A DNA stretch of 13,859 bases, from NCBI GenBank assembly GCA_945889575.1, contig CAMDBY010000023.1, positions 1 through 13,859 of the forward strand. The letters are read 5' to 3'. The position numbers and the translations under genes were made by a program. The notes under the pieces were generated by a model. That model ran no database searches and had not been told where the DNA came from. It saw only the letters and a list, made by a program, of their open reading frames with translations. Shown here one piece after another: positions 7,473 to 13,733 of the stretch; within the stretch, counting starts at the first letter, position 1; each line of letters starts with the position of its first letter. The DNA comes from Bifidobacterium breve (GTDB taxonomy: Bacteria; Actinomycetota; Acidimicrobiia; Acidimicrobiales; Ilumatobacteraceae).

Positions 7473-8078
7473 TTACTTTTCAGGGGCAAGCATCAACCCG
7501 AGCACAGCATCAAAGGAAACTTTGTCCCACTTCGTTAGGTCAATATGCCCGGGGTCCATCTCTGCAACAGCACGCCCAATGATTTGGCCGTGCAGCCAAT
7601 ACGCAGTTGCCATCGGATCTAGATCTGTCCGGAGCCAACCCTTTTGTTGGGCGACCAACACTGAATCAGCAATTGTTGCCAGAAATTTTCTGTTGATGTC
7701 GTTAATGACAACAGCCAATTCCGGATTCCGTTGCGCTGCGCCTAGCACGCTTAAGCGAATCGCTCGAGCATGATGGCGCTCTGGCTGATAGCTCCATTCC
7801 ATGGACTTGCGAAACGCCCTGATGTAATCCTCTCGCGAATCAACCAATGCCATCATCGCTTCGACAGGAATATCAGTTTTGAGACATTGCCAGTACCACT
7901 CGATATACGCGGCGTTAACCAGCTCTGTTCTGTTCGCAAAGTGGTGATAAATCGAAGGCTCTTTAATGCCCAAACCCTCCGCGATTGCGCTCAAACGCAC
8001 CGAAGATTCTCCGCCAGATTCCATCATTTCAATGGCTGCGTTGAGGATGCGTGACCTGGTGCTTTCGGCAATCTCCAT
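7473..8078 (-). CDS. TetR/AcrR-family transcriptional regulator
   Basis: 201 residues, the usual TetR size. The N-terminal DNA-binding domain spans about residues 8-55: TRSRILNAAIEMM (helix 1), SSVRLSAIAEGLGI (25-38, start of the helix-turn-helix) and KEPSIYHHFANRTELVNAAY (39-58), whose YHHF is the family signature. The rest is helical and divergent, as expected for the ligand-binding and dimer domain; its ligand cannot be predicted. The gene is divergent from the DsbA-like gene across 81 bases, an arrangement typical of TetR repressors controlling the adjacent operon and themselves. It faces the same way as the 74-aa/hydrolase pair, which begins 54 bases beyond its stop, so those genes could also be targets. 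Confidence 0.92.
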   Translation of the reverse strand: MEIAESTRSRILNAAIEMMESGGESSVRLSAIAEGLGIKEPSIYHHFANRTELVNAAYIEWYWQCLKTDIPVEAMMALVDSREDYIRAFRKSMEWSYQPERHHARAIRLSVLGAAQRNPELAVVINDINRKFLATIADSVLVAQQKGWLRTDLDPMATAYWLHGQIIGRAVAEMDPGHIDLTKWDKVSFDAVLGLMLAPEK

Positions 8079-8087
8079 AGACAGACG

Positions 8088-8093
8088 AGGTTA
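8088..8093 (-). promoter_or_regulatory. Possible -10 box for the TetR gene
   Basis: TAACCT on the minus strand matches TAnnnT, with its last T 10 bases before the TetR ATG. This would give a leader of only 3-4 bases. The -35 position would lie at about 8111-8116, inside the TGGC(A/G)A repeat array. Confidence 0.35.
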
Positions 8094-8100
8094 CAGGTGG

Positions 8101-8128
8101 TGGCAAGTGGGTGGCGACTCAATGGCAA
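8101..8128. repeat. Three TGGC(A/G)A direct repeats at exact 11-base spacing, candidate operator
   Basis: TGGCAA at 8101-8106, TGGCGA at 8112-8117 and TGGCAA at 8123-8128 start exactly 11 bases apart, about one helical turn, so they face the same side of the DNA. The array covers the expected -35 regions of both divergent promoters (TetR and DsbA-like). It is a candidate regulatory site; TetR proteins more often bind inverted repeats, so the binder could be something else or the pattern could be chance. Confidence 0.35.
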
Positions 8129-8147
8129 CGTGTCCGCCAGATAGCGG

Positions 8148-8153
8148 TAAGTT
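8148..8153 (+). promoter_or_regulatory. -10 box of a probable leaderless promoter for the DsbA-like gene
   Basis: TAAGTT matches TAnnnT with its last T exactly 7 bases before ATG 8160, placing the likely transcription start at the start codon. No ribosome site precedes the gene. The same spacing occurs at four other genes in the window. Confidence 0.45.
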
Positions 8154-8159
8154 TCACGT

Positions 8160-8846
8160 ATGAGCAGTACCGACCAGCCAACATCCATCGAGTTCTTCTT
8201 CGACATCATGTGCCCATACGCATATCAGACATCCATATGGATTCGTGATGTGCAAGAACAAGTCGGATTCGATATTACGTGGCGCTTCTTTAGTTTGGAA
8301 GAAATCAACCGCGAAGAAGGAAAGAAGCATCCATACGAACGCGACTTCGCATATGGCTGGACTCCCCTTCGCGTTGCTGCATGGTTGCGCAGGCAGAACA
8401 ATGATTGGTGTGGCACGTTCTACAAAATCTGTGGCGAAGCGCTGCACGTCAATGCTCGACGCTTCTATGACCGCGAGATCGCGCTGGAACTCATGGAAGA
8501 AGCAGGACTTCCCACTGAAGCGTGGGATCTGGCATTGGCAGACCCAACCACGCACGATGATGTTCTGAACGACCACAAATATGCAACAGAACAACTTGCA
8601 GCTTTCGGAGTTCCCATCATCACCGTGCCAGGTGGTCGCGCAGTATTTGGCCCGGTTGTACTTCCGGCACCAACAGCGGACAAAGCAAAAGAACTATGGG
8701 ATCTCACACTTGCGTACAGTCGCTTCCCTGGTATTTTCGAATTGAAGACTCCAAAGACTGACGCAGACATGGCAATGATCGGCAGCATCTTTTCTCCATA
8801 CCTCGAGGGCCGTCAGTGGCGCTCTGTTCAAAACCCAGCACGTTGA
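8160..8846 (+). CDS. DsbA-family thioredoxin-fold protein with a single active-site cysteine
   Basis: 228 residues of the DSBA-like thioredoxin-fold family that includes FrnE-like oxidoreductases and 2-hydroxychromene-2-carboxylate isomerases. The first strand ends in FFFDIMCPYAY (12-22). The usual CPxC is CPYA, leaving Cys18 alone and making disulfide exchange unlikely; a thiol-conjugate, isomerase or reductase mechanism with a low-molecular-weight thiol is more plausible. The cis-proline motif is GVP (150-152), followed by ITVPGGRAVFGPVV, and the long helical insertion lies between. There is no signal peptide, so it is cytoplasmic. The next gene, 18 bases downstream, belongs to a mycothiol-dependent enzyme family, suggesting both act on mycothiol adducts in detoxification or aromatic breakdown. 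The divergent TetR probably controls it. Confidence 0.85.
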   Translation: MSSTDQPTSIEFFFDIMCPYAYQTSIWIRDVQEQVGFDITWRFFSLEEINREEGKKHPYERDFAYGWTPLRVAAWLRRQNNDWCGTFYKICGEALHVNARRFYDREIALELMEEAGLPTEAWDLALADPTTHDDVLNDHKYATEQLAAFGVPIITVPGGRAVFGPVVLPAPTADKAKELWDLTLAYSRFPGIFELKTPKTDADMAMIGSIFSPYLEGRQWRSVQNPAR

Positions 8847-8864
8847 TTACTAAAGGACACTGAC

Positions 8865-9671
8865 ATGATCCCAACAGACACCATTAACAAACTTGAAGAA
8901 ACATGGAACTCCATCAGCGAGTTCTGTTCACAGTTGACAGAAGCACAATGGAAAACTCCCTCACAATTGCCAGCATGGACCGTGCAAGACAATTTGTCGC
9001 ACCTTGTCGGCACTGAATCTGGCCTCGAAGGTCTCGCTAAGTCTTCCCATAAGGCCGCAGATGTTTCACACACGAAAAACCCCATTGGCGAAGCGAACGA
9101 AAACGATGTTGATTCACGTCGCTCTATGACCGGCGCTGCCGTCCTAGCTGAATGGAAAGCCCTCATTACTACCCGCATTCACACGTTGCGTAACGCCGAC
9201 GATGCCTATTTCGAAAAAGAGTCCTTCACCCCTACAGGTCCTGGAACCCTTGCAGACTTCCTGCATATTCGTGTTCTTGATTCCTGGATTCATGAACAAG
9301 ACATGCGTCGTACTGTAGGAATTCCCGGCCATCAAGGCAGCCCATCAGCAGAACACACCATTGATCGCCTGATTCGCACCATTCCCATCGTTGTCGGCAA
9401 GCGCGCACAAACACCAGAAGGCGGCACAGTCGTTGTTGCAATTACCGGAGCCGTAAAGCGCACCGTGGCAACCACTGTTGTGGAAGGCAGGGCCCAAGTG
9501 TCAACTGAAGTTCCGCCGAGTGTTCTTGTAACCATCACAATGGATTCAGACGTGTTCCTGCAACTAGCAACAGGTCGGGCAACTCATGCAGAACTCGGTT
9601 CAGGCATCGCTATCACTGGTGATTCTGAACTCGGCACCCGCGTGGTGTCGCAGTTCAACATGATGATCTAA
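8865..9671 (+). CDS. Maleylpyruvate isomerase-like mycothiol-dependent family protein (TIGR03083 type)
   Basis: 268 residues with a DinB/MDMPI-like N-terminal four-helix bundle and a C-terminal sterol-carrier-like domain. Signature blocks are LPAWTVQDNLSHLVGTE (35-51), giving the metal ligand His46, and RVLDSWIHEQDMRR (136-149), giving His143 and nearby acidic residues. Together these form the usual metal site. Family members use mycothiol as cofactor, for example in maleylpyruvate isomerisation in gentisate breakdown, but most have unknown substrates. ATG 8865 has a good AAAGGA site (8852-8857) 7 bases upstream. It follows the DsbA-like gene by 18 bases and is almost certainly cotranscribed. 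Its stop overlaps the convergent gene by 4 bases. No ring-cleavage gene is nearby, so gentisate use is not supported. Confidence 0.87.
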   Translation: MIPTDTINKLEETWNSISEFCSQLTEAQWKTPSQLPAWTVQDNLSHLVGTESGLEGLAKSSHKAADVSHTKNPIGEANENDVDSRRSMTGAAVLAEWKALITTRIHTLRNADDAYFEKESFTPTGPGTLADFLHIRVLDSWIHEQDMRRTVGIPGHQGSPSAEHTIDRLIRTIPIVVGKRAQTPEGGTVVVAITGAVKRTVATTVVEGRAQVSTEVPPSVLVTITMDSDVFLQLATGRATHAELGSGIAITGDSELGTRVVSQFNMMI

Positions 9672-10120
9672 ATCTGATCTGCCTTCGGGCCAACAGCACC
9701 AATTGCTGCGAAATATGCCATGTGAGCATCTGTCACATGCACCACATCAACATCATCAAGAAGGTCAACGCCACGCCGCGTAGCTTCTTTCAACAAGTAC
9801 GCCGTCAAGCTGTTCTCATCAACAACGACAGGAACAGAAATATTCTGCACACGATCTGTGACATCAAGTGGTGTGAGCCCTTTGTCGTTCAACCATGACA
9901 AATGAGCCAGCAACAATTGGCGCACTTCTTCCATTGTGAGTCGCGCTTGAGCACTGCTTGGCAACACACGCACTACATACTCGGCAGCTTGATCAATGTC
10001 GTAAATCACGCGTGGCGCAACCATGTCTAAACGTTGTGCTTCGCGTCCCACTACAACTGCCGCGATAACAAATACTGCGAGCGCCGAGACAAGGGCAAAC
10101 AGAACCGTAACTATCGACAT
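9668..10120 (-). CDS. Membrane-anchored conserved hypothetical protein
   Basis: 150 residues. Residues 4-24 form one strongly hydrophobic helix (VTVLFALVSALAVFVIAAVV), followed by REAQR, so it is an N-terminal anchor with the rest probably cytoplasmic under the positive-inside rule. The soluble part has VAPRVIYDIDQAAEYVVRVL (34-53), a helical ARLTMEEVRQLLLAHLSWL (59-77) and a C-terminal region with DAHMAYFAAIGAVGP (131-145). Similar proteins occur widely in actinobacteria with no assigned role, as far as I can recall; I would not propose a function. It has its own probable leaderless promoter just upstream, beyond the terminator that ends the acyl-CoA dehydrogenase transcript. It ends in a 4-base stop overlap with the isomerase-like gene. 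Confidence 0.78.
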   Translation of the reverse strand: MSIVTVLFALVSALAVFVIAAVVVGREAQRLDMVAPRVIYDIDQAAEYVVRVLPSSAQARLTMEEVRQLLLAHLSWLNDKGLTPLDVTDRVQNISVPVVVDENSLTAYLLKEATRRGVDLLDDVDVVHVTDAHMAYFAAIGAVGPKADQI

Positions 10121-10126
10121 GTCATC

Positions 10127-10132
10127 AGCCTA
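10127..10132 (-). promoter_or_regulatory. -10 box of a probable leaderless promoter for the membrane-anchored protein
   Basis: TAGGCT on the minus strand matches TAnnnT, with its last T exactly 7 bases before ATG 10120. Because a strong terminator lies directly upstream, this gene needs its own promoter, which strengthens the call. Confidence 0.5.
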
Positions 10133-10141
10133 CGAGAAATG

Positions 10142-10172
10142 AAAGAGCCCGGGCACTAGGCCCGGGCTCTTT
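10142..10172 (-). terminator. Intrinsic terminator after the acyl-CoA dehydrogenase gene
   Basis: A perfect 12-base stem, AAAGAGCCCGGG (10142-10153) with CCCGGGCTCTTT (10161-10172), extendable by one C-G pair, around a loop of 5-7 bases. On the minus strand the stem is followed by a T-rich stretch (TTTCATTTCTCG including stem end). It lies about 45 bases past the dehydrogenase stop and before the next minus-strand promoter, so it insulates the two genes. Confidence 0.85.
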
Positions 10173-10215
10173 GAAGTTTTATCTACTGCCGAAACAGTTA
10201 GTAATCAGTTACTGA

Positions 10216-11331
10216 TCAGATACCGATGCGTGTAGCAAGAAGCTCGCGGTGGTAGGTCGGATCACCAAAGATGAGTTCACTTGACTTCGCACGCTTGAAG
10301 TAAAGGTGTGCTGGGTGTTCCCAGGTGAAACCGATACCGCCGTGGATTTGAATGTTCTCTGCAGCTGCGTGGAAGTACGCCTCTGAGCAATATGCCTTAG
10401 CAAGAGATGCAACTGAAGGAAGTTCTTCGTTCATTTCTGCTGCACACCACATGCCGTAGTAAGCAGCTGACTTTGAAGACTCAACTTCAAGCAACATGTC
10501 TGCACACTTGTGCTTGATTGCCTGGAATGAACCGATTGGACGTCCGAACTGGATGCGATCCTTTGCGTACTGAACTGCCATCTCGAGCACTTTCTGTGCT
10601 CCACCGACTTGCTCTGCTGCAAGTGCAACTGCTGCAAGGTCCATAACTTGGGTAAGGACTTCGCCGCCCTTGCCTTCTGTACCGATGAGCTTTGCTGGAG
10701 TGTCTTTGAACTCAAGCTTTGCTTGCTTACGTGTCTGGTCCATTGTGGAAAGCGCTGTACGGGTGAGGCCCTTTGCATTGCCTTCAACTGCGAACAAGCT
10801 GACACCCTTTGCAGTGCGTGCTGAAACGATGATGAGGTTTGCTGTGTGACCATCAAGTACGAAGCTCTTTGCACCAGTGATGGTGAAGTCAGAGCCAGAG
10901 CCCTTTGCTTCGATTGTGATTCCTGCTTCATCCCAACGGCCTGATGGCTCTGTTGTTGCAAGTGTTGCGATTGTTGCGCCACTTGCGATGCCTGGAAGAT
11001 ACGCCTTCTTTGCAGCAGCATCACCCGAAAGGAGCAATGTGTTTGCTGCAAGCACAACGCTTGAGAAGTACGGAGCGCACAACAAAGCGCGACCCATTTC
11101 TTCAAGCACAACGCCGAGTTCAATAAATGAGAAACCTTGTCCACCGAATTCTTCGGGGATGGCAAGTCCTTGCAATGCCATTTGGTCATTCATTTGGGCC
11201 CACACTGCTGTGTCGTAGCCGGTCTCTGTCTCCATCTGATCGCGTACTGCGGTCTCTGAGGACTTGGCCTCAAGGAACGAGCGCACCATCTTGCGGAGTT
11301 CTTCTTGTTCTTCACTAAATGCAAAATTCAT
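10216..11331 (-). CDS. Acyl-CoA dehydrogenase family protein
   Basis: 371 residues with the full acyl-CoA dehydrogenase architecture: N-terminal helical domain (FSEEQEELRKMVRSFL, 5-20), LAIPEEFGGQGFSFIELGVV (56-75), middle beta domain with ATTEPSG (125-131) and ITGAKSFVLDG (151-161), and C-terminal helical domain with RIQFGRPIGSFQAIKH (259-274), the FAD-contacting QIHGGIGFTWEHP (328-340) and LIFGDP (353-358). It would oxidise an acyl-CoA at C2-C3 using FAD. By hand alignment both known catalytic Glu positions are absent: the IYEGT Glu is Gly357-equivalent in LIFGDP, and the isovaleryl-type Glu is Ala233. This fits a non-catalytic subunit of the heterotetrameric actinobacterial type, whose partner is not adjacent. 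Alanine codons are almost all GCA, suggesting high expression. A terminator follows it. Confidence 0.93.
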   Translation of the reverse strand: MNFAFSEEQEELRKMVRSFLEAKSSETAVRDQMETETGYDTAVWAQMNDQMALQGLAIPEEFGGQGFSFIELGVVLEEMGRALLCAPYFSSVVLAANTLLLSGDAAAKKAYLPGIASGATIATLATTEPSGRWDEAGITIEAKGSGSDFTITGAKSFVLDGHTANLIIVSARTAKGVSLFAVEGNAKGLTRTALSTMDQTRKQAKLEFKDTPAKLIGTEGKGGEVLTQVMDLAAVALAAEQVGGAQKVLEMAVQYAKDRIQFGRPIGSFQAIKHKCADMLLEVESSKSAAYYGMWCAAEMNEELPSVASLAKAYCSEAYFHAAAENIQIHGGIGFTWEHPAHLYFKRAKSSELIFGDPTYHRELLATRIGI

Positions 11332-11375
11332 AGATCACAGTTTGCACTGGCCCGTGACCCTCTCGCCAATCGGAG

Positions 11376-11395
11376 TGTGTACGCAGGTGTACACA
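11376..11395. promoter_or_regulatory. Inverted repeat, candidate VapB/VapC operator
   Basis: TGTGTAC (11376-11382) and GTACACA (11389-11395) are perfect inverted 7-base arms with a 6-base spacer. GTGTAC is also directly repeated at 11377 and 11387. The site ends 8 bases before the -10 box and covers the -35 position of the antitoxin promoter, where autoregulating toxin-antitoxin complexes usually bind. Confidence 0.55.
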
Positions 11396-11403
11396 TATCC
11401 CGC

Positions 11404-11409
11404 TACCCT
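11404..11409 (+). promoter_or_regulatory. -10 box of a probable leaderless toxin-antitoxin promoter
   Basis: TACCCT matches TAnnnT with its last T exactly 7 bases before ATG 11416. No Shine-Dalgarno precedes that ATG, and the inverted-repeat operator lies immediately upstream. This supports ATG 11416 as the antitoxin start. Confidence 0.5.
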
Positions 11410-11415
11410 GTACCC

Positions 11416-11691
11416 ATGGCCCTTATAGGAATGCGCGAATTCAGATCTGCCCTTGCCACGTATGTACGCAGAGCCCAAATGGGCGAACGGGTGGTCATCA
11501 CGGTCGATGGCGCCCCCGTGGCCCAACTGTCAAACATGGGGTCTGATTATTCAGGCATCACCATTGTTGATCTCGTGGCCCGTGGTGTTGTTATGGCACC
11601 ACGTCGCACTGGTGATTGGGTGCCAAGCGATCCGTTAGTTCTGTATTCCGGTGCCCGTATCGATAAGGCACTGTCGCAGGTGCGCACATGA
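11416..11691 (+). CDS. Type II antitoxin, Phd/YefM-like (VapB partner of a PIN toxin)
   Basis: 91 residues. The N-terminal part, MREFRSALATYVRRAQMGE (6-24) then RVVITVDGAPVAQLSNM (25-41), is the Phd/YefM fold: a short strand and helix that dimerise and bind operator DNA, followed by the typical VITxxGxPVAxL strand. The C-terminal half (about 42-91) is the expected toxin-neutralising tail. The frame is open upstream to 11305, but the ATG at 11416 is chosen because the family begins there and because TACCCT sits at -12 to -7. The stop overlaps the toxin start as ATGA, the classic coupling that keeps antitoxin in excess. The inverted repeat upstream is the likely autoregulatory operator. Confidence 0.85.
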   Translation: MALIGMREFRSALATYVRRAQMGERVVITVDGAPVAQLSNMGSDYSGITIVDLVARGVVMAPRRTGDWVPSDPLVLYSGARIDKALSQVRT

Positions 11692-12092
11692 CCGTTGTTC
11701 TTGATGCAAGCGCACTTCTTGCATTGCATATTGAAGGCGCCCAGCGCGATGTTGTTCGCGACATGTTGGAAAACGACACCACATGGGTTGCATGTGCAAT
11801 CGCACTCAGCGAATCAATCGTGGCTGCATCACGCCTGACAGACGAAGTGGTTTTGTCTCGCCACCTTGAAGACATGATTCGCCATACGTGGGATTTCTTA
11901 CATGTAGTACCAATCGACCAGTCATTGCTCGATGAAGCGACCACGTTGTGCCAGTCACAACCAGTGGGAATCTCAGCCGCATTGCACCTTGCCGCCGCCT
12001 CTCGTCTTCCCGCCCCCATTCGCTTCATCACCTTCGATGCCGCACAAATCCCCGTTGCCCTGTCTTTAGGGTTCGAGGTTGTGTCAGGCTAA
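11688..12092 (+). CDS. vapC: PIN-domain toxin, VapC-like
   Basis: 134 residues, the normal size for VapC, which cuts specific RNA (often tRNA) with a Mg-bound acidic cluster. VLDASALL (4-11) carries Asp6, ALSESIVAA (39-47) carries Glu42, and FITFDAAQIPVALSLGFEVV (113-132) carries Asp117. The third acidic position, normally the first residue of DALHLA, is Ala97 in AALHLAAA (97-104), a change that needs only GAC to GCC. Activity may therefore be reduced or lost, although some PIN proteins tolerate variation at this site. The gene overlaps the antitoxin by 4 bases. The hydrolase gene starts 4 bases after its stop, so readthrough into the following genes is likely. Confidence 0.88.
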   Translation: MTVVLDASALLALHIEGAQRDVVRDMLENDTTWVACAIALSESIVAASRLTDEVVLSRHLEDMIRHTWDFLHVVPIDQSLLDEATTLCQSQPVGISAALHLAAASRLPAPIRFITFDAAQIPVALSLGFEVVSG

Positions 12093-12096
12093 AGAC

Positions 12097-12723
12097 ATGG
12101 CAAGCCCGCTCGGAACTCTCCACTATTTCGACCATCGGTTGGAAGTGCATCGCGTTGTTGTTGGGCCATATGCGAACAATGTGTTCGTTGTTCGCTGCAA
12201 ACACACGGGTGAAGCGGTGCTCATTGATGCAGCCAATGAACATGAGCGACTTTTAGAGCTGTGTCAAACGCTTGGCGTTCGTTCCGTGCTTGAGACACAT
12301 GGCCATCATGATCACATTCAAGCAATTCCCGCAATGCGCGAAGCCGGATATTCCGTTGCAGTGTCACATGATGACGCCGGCATGTTGAAAGACGTGGGGT
12401 ATGACGTATTTCTTGATGACACACAAGTAGTTGAAGTGGGCAAGTTACGTTTCGACGTCATTCATAACCCCGGCCACACTGCTGGTTCCGTGTCTTTCAA
12501 AGTGCACGATGCGCCGTTGTTATTCACTGGCGACACATTGTTTCCTGGTGGCCCTGGTGCAACTCATTTCCCTGGCAGTAGTTTTGACACCATCATTGAG
12601 TCACTAGATACACGCTTATTCACCTTTCCCGGAAACACTGTTGTGTTGCCAGGTCACGGCGTTGACACCACCATCTCTATGGAACGTCCTCATTTAGCGG
12701 AGTGGGTTGCGCGTGGTTGGTAA
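12097..12723 (+). CDS. Metallo-beta-lactamase-fold hydrolase, glyoxalase II-like
   Basis: 208 residues from ATG 12097 (an upstream TTG in frame lies inside the toxin and is not needed). The zinc-binding set is complete: HGHHDH (68-73, H68, H70, D72, H73), His127 in NPGHTAGS, Asp146 in FTGDTLF and His187 in LPGHG. The layout, with AVLIDAANE (40-48) and GPGATHFPGSS (153-162), resembles the glyoxalase II/hydroxyacylthioester hydrolase branch rather than beta-lactamases, so a thioester or related adduct is the likely substrate; in an actinobacterium this could be a mycothiol thioester (inference). It follows vapC by 4 bases and is followed by the desaturase after 22 bases, suggesting one transcript. 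There is no signal peptide. Confidence 0.9.
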   Translation: MASPLGTLHYFDHRLEVHRVVVGPYANNVFVVRCKHTGEAVLIDAANEHERLLELCQTLGVRSVLETHGHHDHIQAIPAMREAGYSVAVSHDDAGMLKDVGYDVFLDDTQVVEVGKLRFDVIHNPGHTAGSVSFKVHDAPLLFTGDTLFPGGPGATHFPGSSFDTIIESLDTRLFTFPGNTVVLPGHGVDTTISMERPHLAEWVARGW

Positions 12724-12745
12724 CAACAGCCCACACCTTGGCGGA

Positions 12746-13681
12746 ATGGCGCTCGAGCCATCCGTCTTGCCACATGTGATTGACAACGCATCGATTGCTA
12801 CTGACGGTCGCGCCTACCCGCAGGTGCGCACAGAACTACGCACTATTCCTTCGTTTCGCAATGCGTGGTCTGTTGTATGGATGTTTGGTCAAAACATTTT
12901 GATTCTCGCCATTGCAGTGCGACTCGATTCACTTCCCATTTGGGTCATTGCATTTCTGCTCATGGGCCGCATGCACGCGCAATTTGCTTCGCTAATGCAC
13001 GAAGCTGCACATCGTCTTCTGTTTCGCCATCGAGGCGCTAATGACTGGGTGGGCAATTGGCTCCTTGGTTTCCCAGTGATCACCAGTACGCCTGCATATC
13101 GGCGCGTTCATATGGCACATCATCGTGAAGAGTTCGGCCCAGAAGAACCAGACTTCGCGTTATATGCCAACTACCCAATTACAAAAGACAGCCTTCGACG
13201 CAAACTTGTTCGCGATATTTCTGGTCAAACAGGCGTTCGTTTGTTTCGCAATCAGATCGGTGGCTTCAAGTCAGCAGATGCGCGAGTTCGCAACACATTG
13301 TGGAAAATGACTGCAACGCAAATAGTTATCGCATCGTTGTTTGTTCTTTCAGGTCATCCGTGGCTATACCCCCTTATGTGGGTGCTGCCGTACTTCACGT
13401 TGTGGCGTGTCATCAACCGGTTACGTTCCATCGCTGAACATGGCGGACTTCGTGCAGACTCTGATCGACGCATCACCACACATTCGGTCGTGCAGCATCC
13501 GCTCGCTCGGTTCTATTTGGTCCCGTACAAAATCGGCTTCCATCTGGCCCACCATGTCGACGCCGGCGTCCCGTTCCGTCACTTACCCCGGTACCACCAA
13601 CTCTTGCGGTCTGCCCAGTACGCCGATGACGTGGTGGAATACCCTTCGTATTCGGCCATCTGGAAGGCCATGGCCCGATAG
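12746..13681 (+). CDS. Fatty acid desaturase-family membrane protein
   Basis: 311 residues from ATG 12746. It has the three histidine boxes of membrane di-iron desaturases/hydroxylases: HEAAH (85-89), HMAHH (122-126) and HLAHH (266-270), plus EHGG (231-234) near the third. Hydrophobic segments lie at about 43-59 and 63-80, 100-113, and 188-220, giving a membrane protein with histidine boxes on the cytoplasmic side. It probably introduces a double bond or hydroxyl into a lipid or carotenoid chain with O2; the substrate cannot be read off. Alternative starts are GTG 12713, which has a GGAG 10 bases upstream and overlaps the previous gene, and TTG 12707. The ATG has only GGCGGA directly abutting it, so GTG 12713 is a serious candidate. 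Confidence 0.88.
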   Translation: MALEPSVLPHVIDNASIATDGRAYPQVRTELRTIPSFRNAWSVVWMFGQNILILAIAVRLDSLPIWVIAFLLMGRMHAQFASLMHEAAHRLLFRHRGANDWVGNWLLGFPVITSTPAYRRVHMAHHREEFGPEEPDFALYANYPITKDSLRRKLVRDISGQTGVRLFRNQIGGFKSADARVRNTLWKMTATQIVIASLFVLSGHPWLYPLMWVLPYFTLWRVINRLRSIAEHGGLRADSDRRITTHSVVQHPLARFYLVPYKIGFHLAHHVDAGVPFRHLPRYHQLLRSAQYADDVVEYPSYSAIWKAMAR

Positions 13682-13684
13682 GAC

Positions 13685-13716
13685 GTAGTTAACACTACGT
13701 CCGTAGTGCTAATTAC
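13685..13716. promoter_or_regulatory. Long inverted repeat upstream of sufC, operator or terminator candidate
   Basis: Two 15-base arms, 13685-13699 and 13702-13716, match at 13 of 15 positions around a 2-base centre, with a perfect CACTACG core against CGTAGTG. It begins 4 bases after the desaturase stop and overlaps the expected -35 region of the sufC promoter. No T run follows, so a protein-binding operator for the suf operon fits better than a terminator. Confidence 0.45.
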
Positions 13717-13727
13717 TGAGTCCTGCC

Positions 13728-13733
13728 TAGACT
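13728..13733 (+). promoter_or_regulatory. -10 box of a probable leaderless promoter for sufC
   Basis: TAGACT matches TAnnnT with its last T exactly 7 bases before GTG 13740. The inverted repeat directly upstream would place a regulator over the -35 region. Confidence 0.45.

Noticed and set aside
10202..10218. Small palindrome ATCAG-TTA-CTGAT at the dehydrogenase stop.
   Set aside because: Five-base arms with no T tract; the strong terminator nearby explains the region.
11305..11415. Upstream extension of the antitoxin frame.
   Set aside because: The family begins at MALIGMREF (11416), and the extension contains the promoter and operator.
12707..12745. Earlier TTG or GTG starts for the desaturase.
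   Set aside because: Not excluded: GTG 12713 has a better-spaced ribosome site, but ATG 12746 gives a complete protein without overlap, so it was kept with a caveat.
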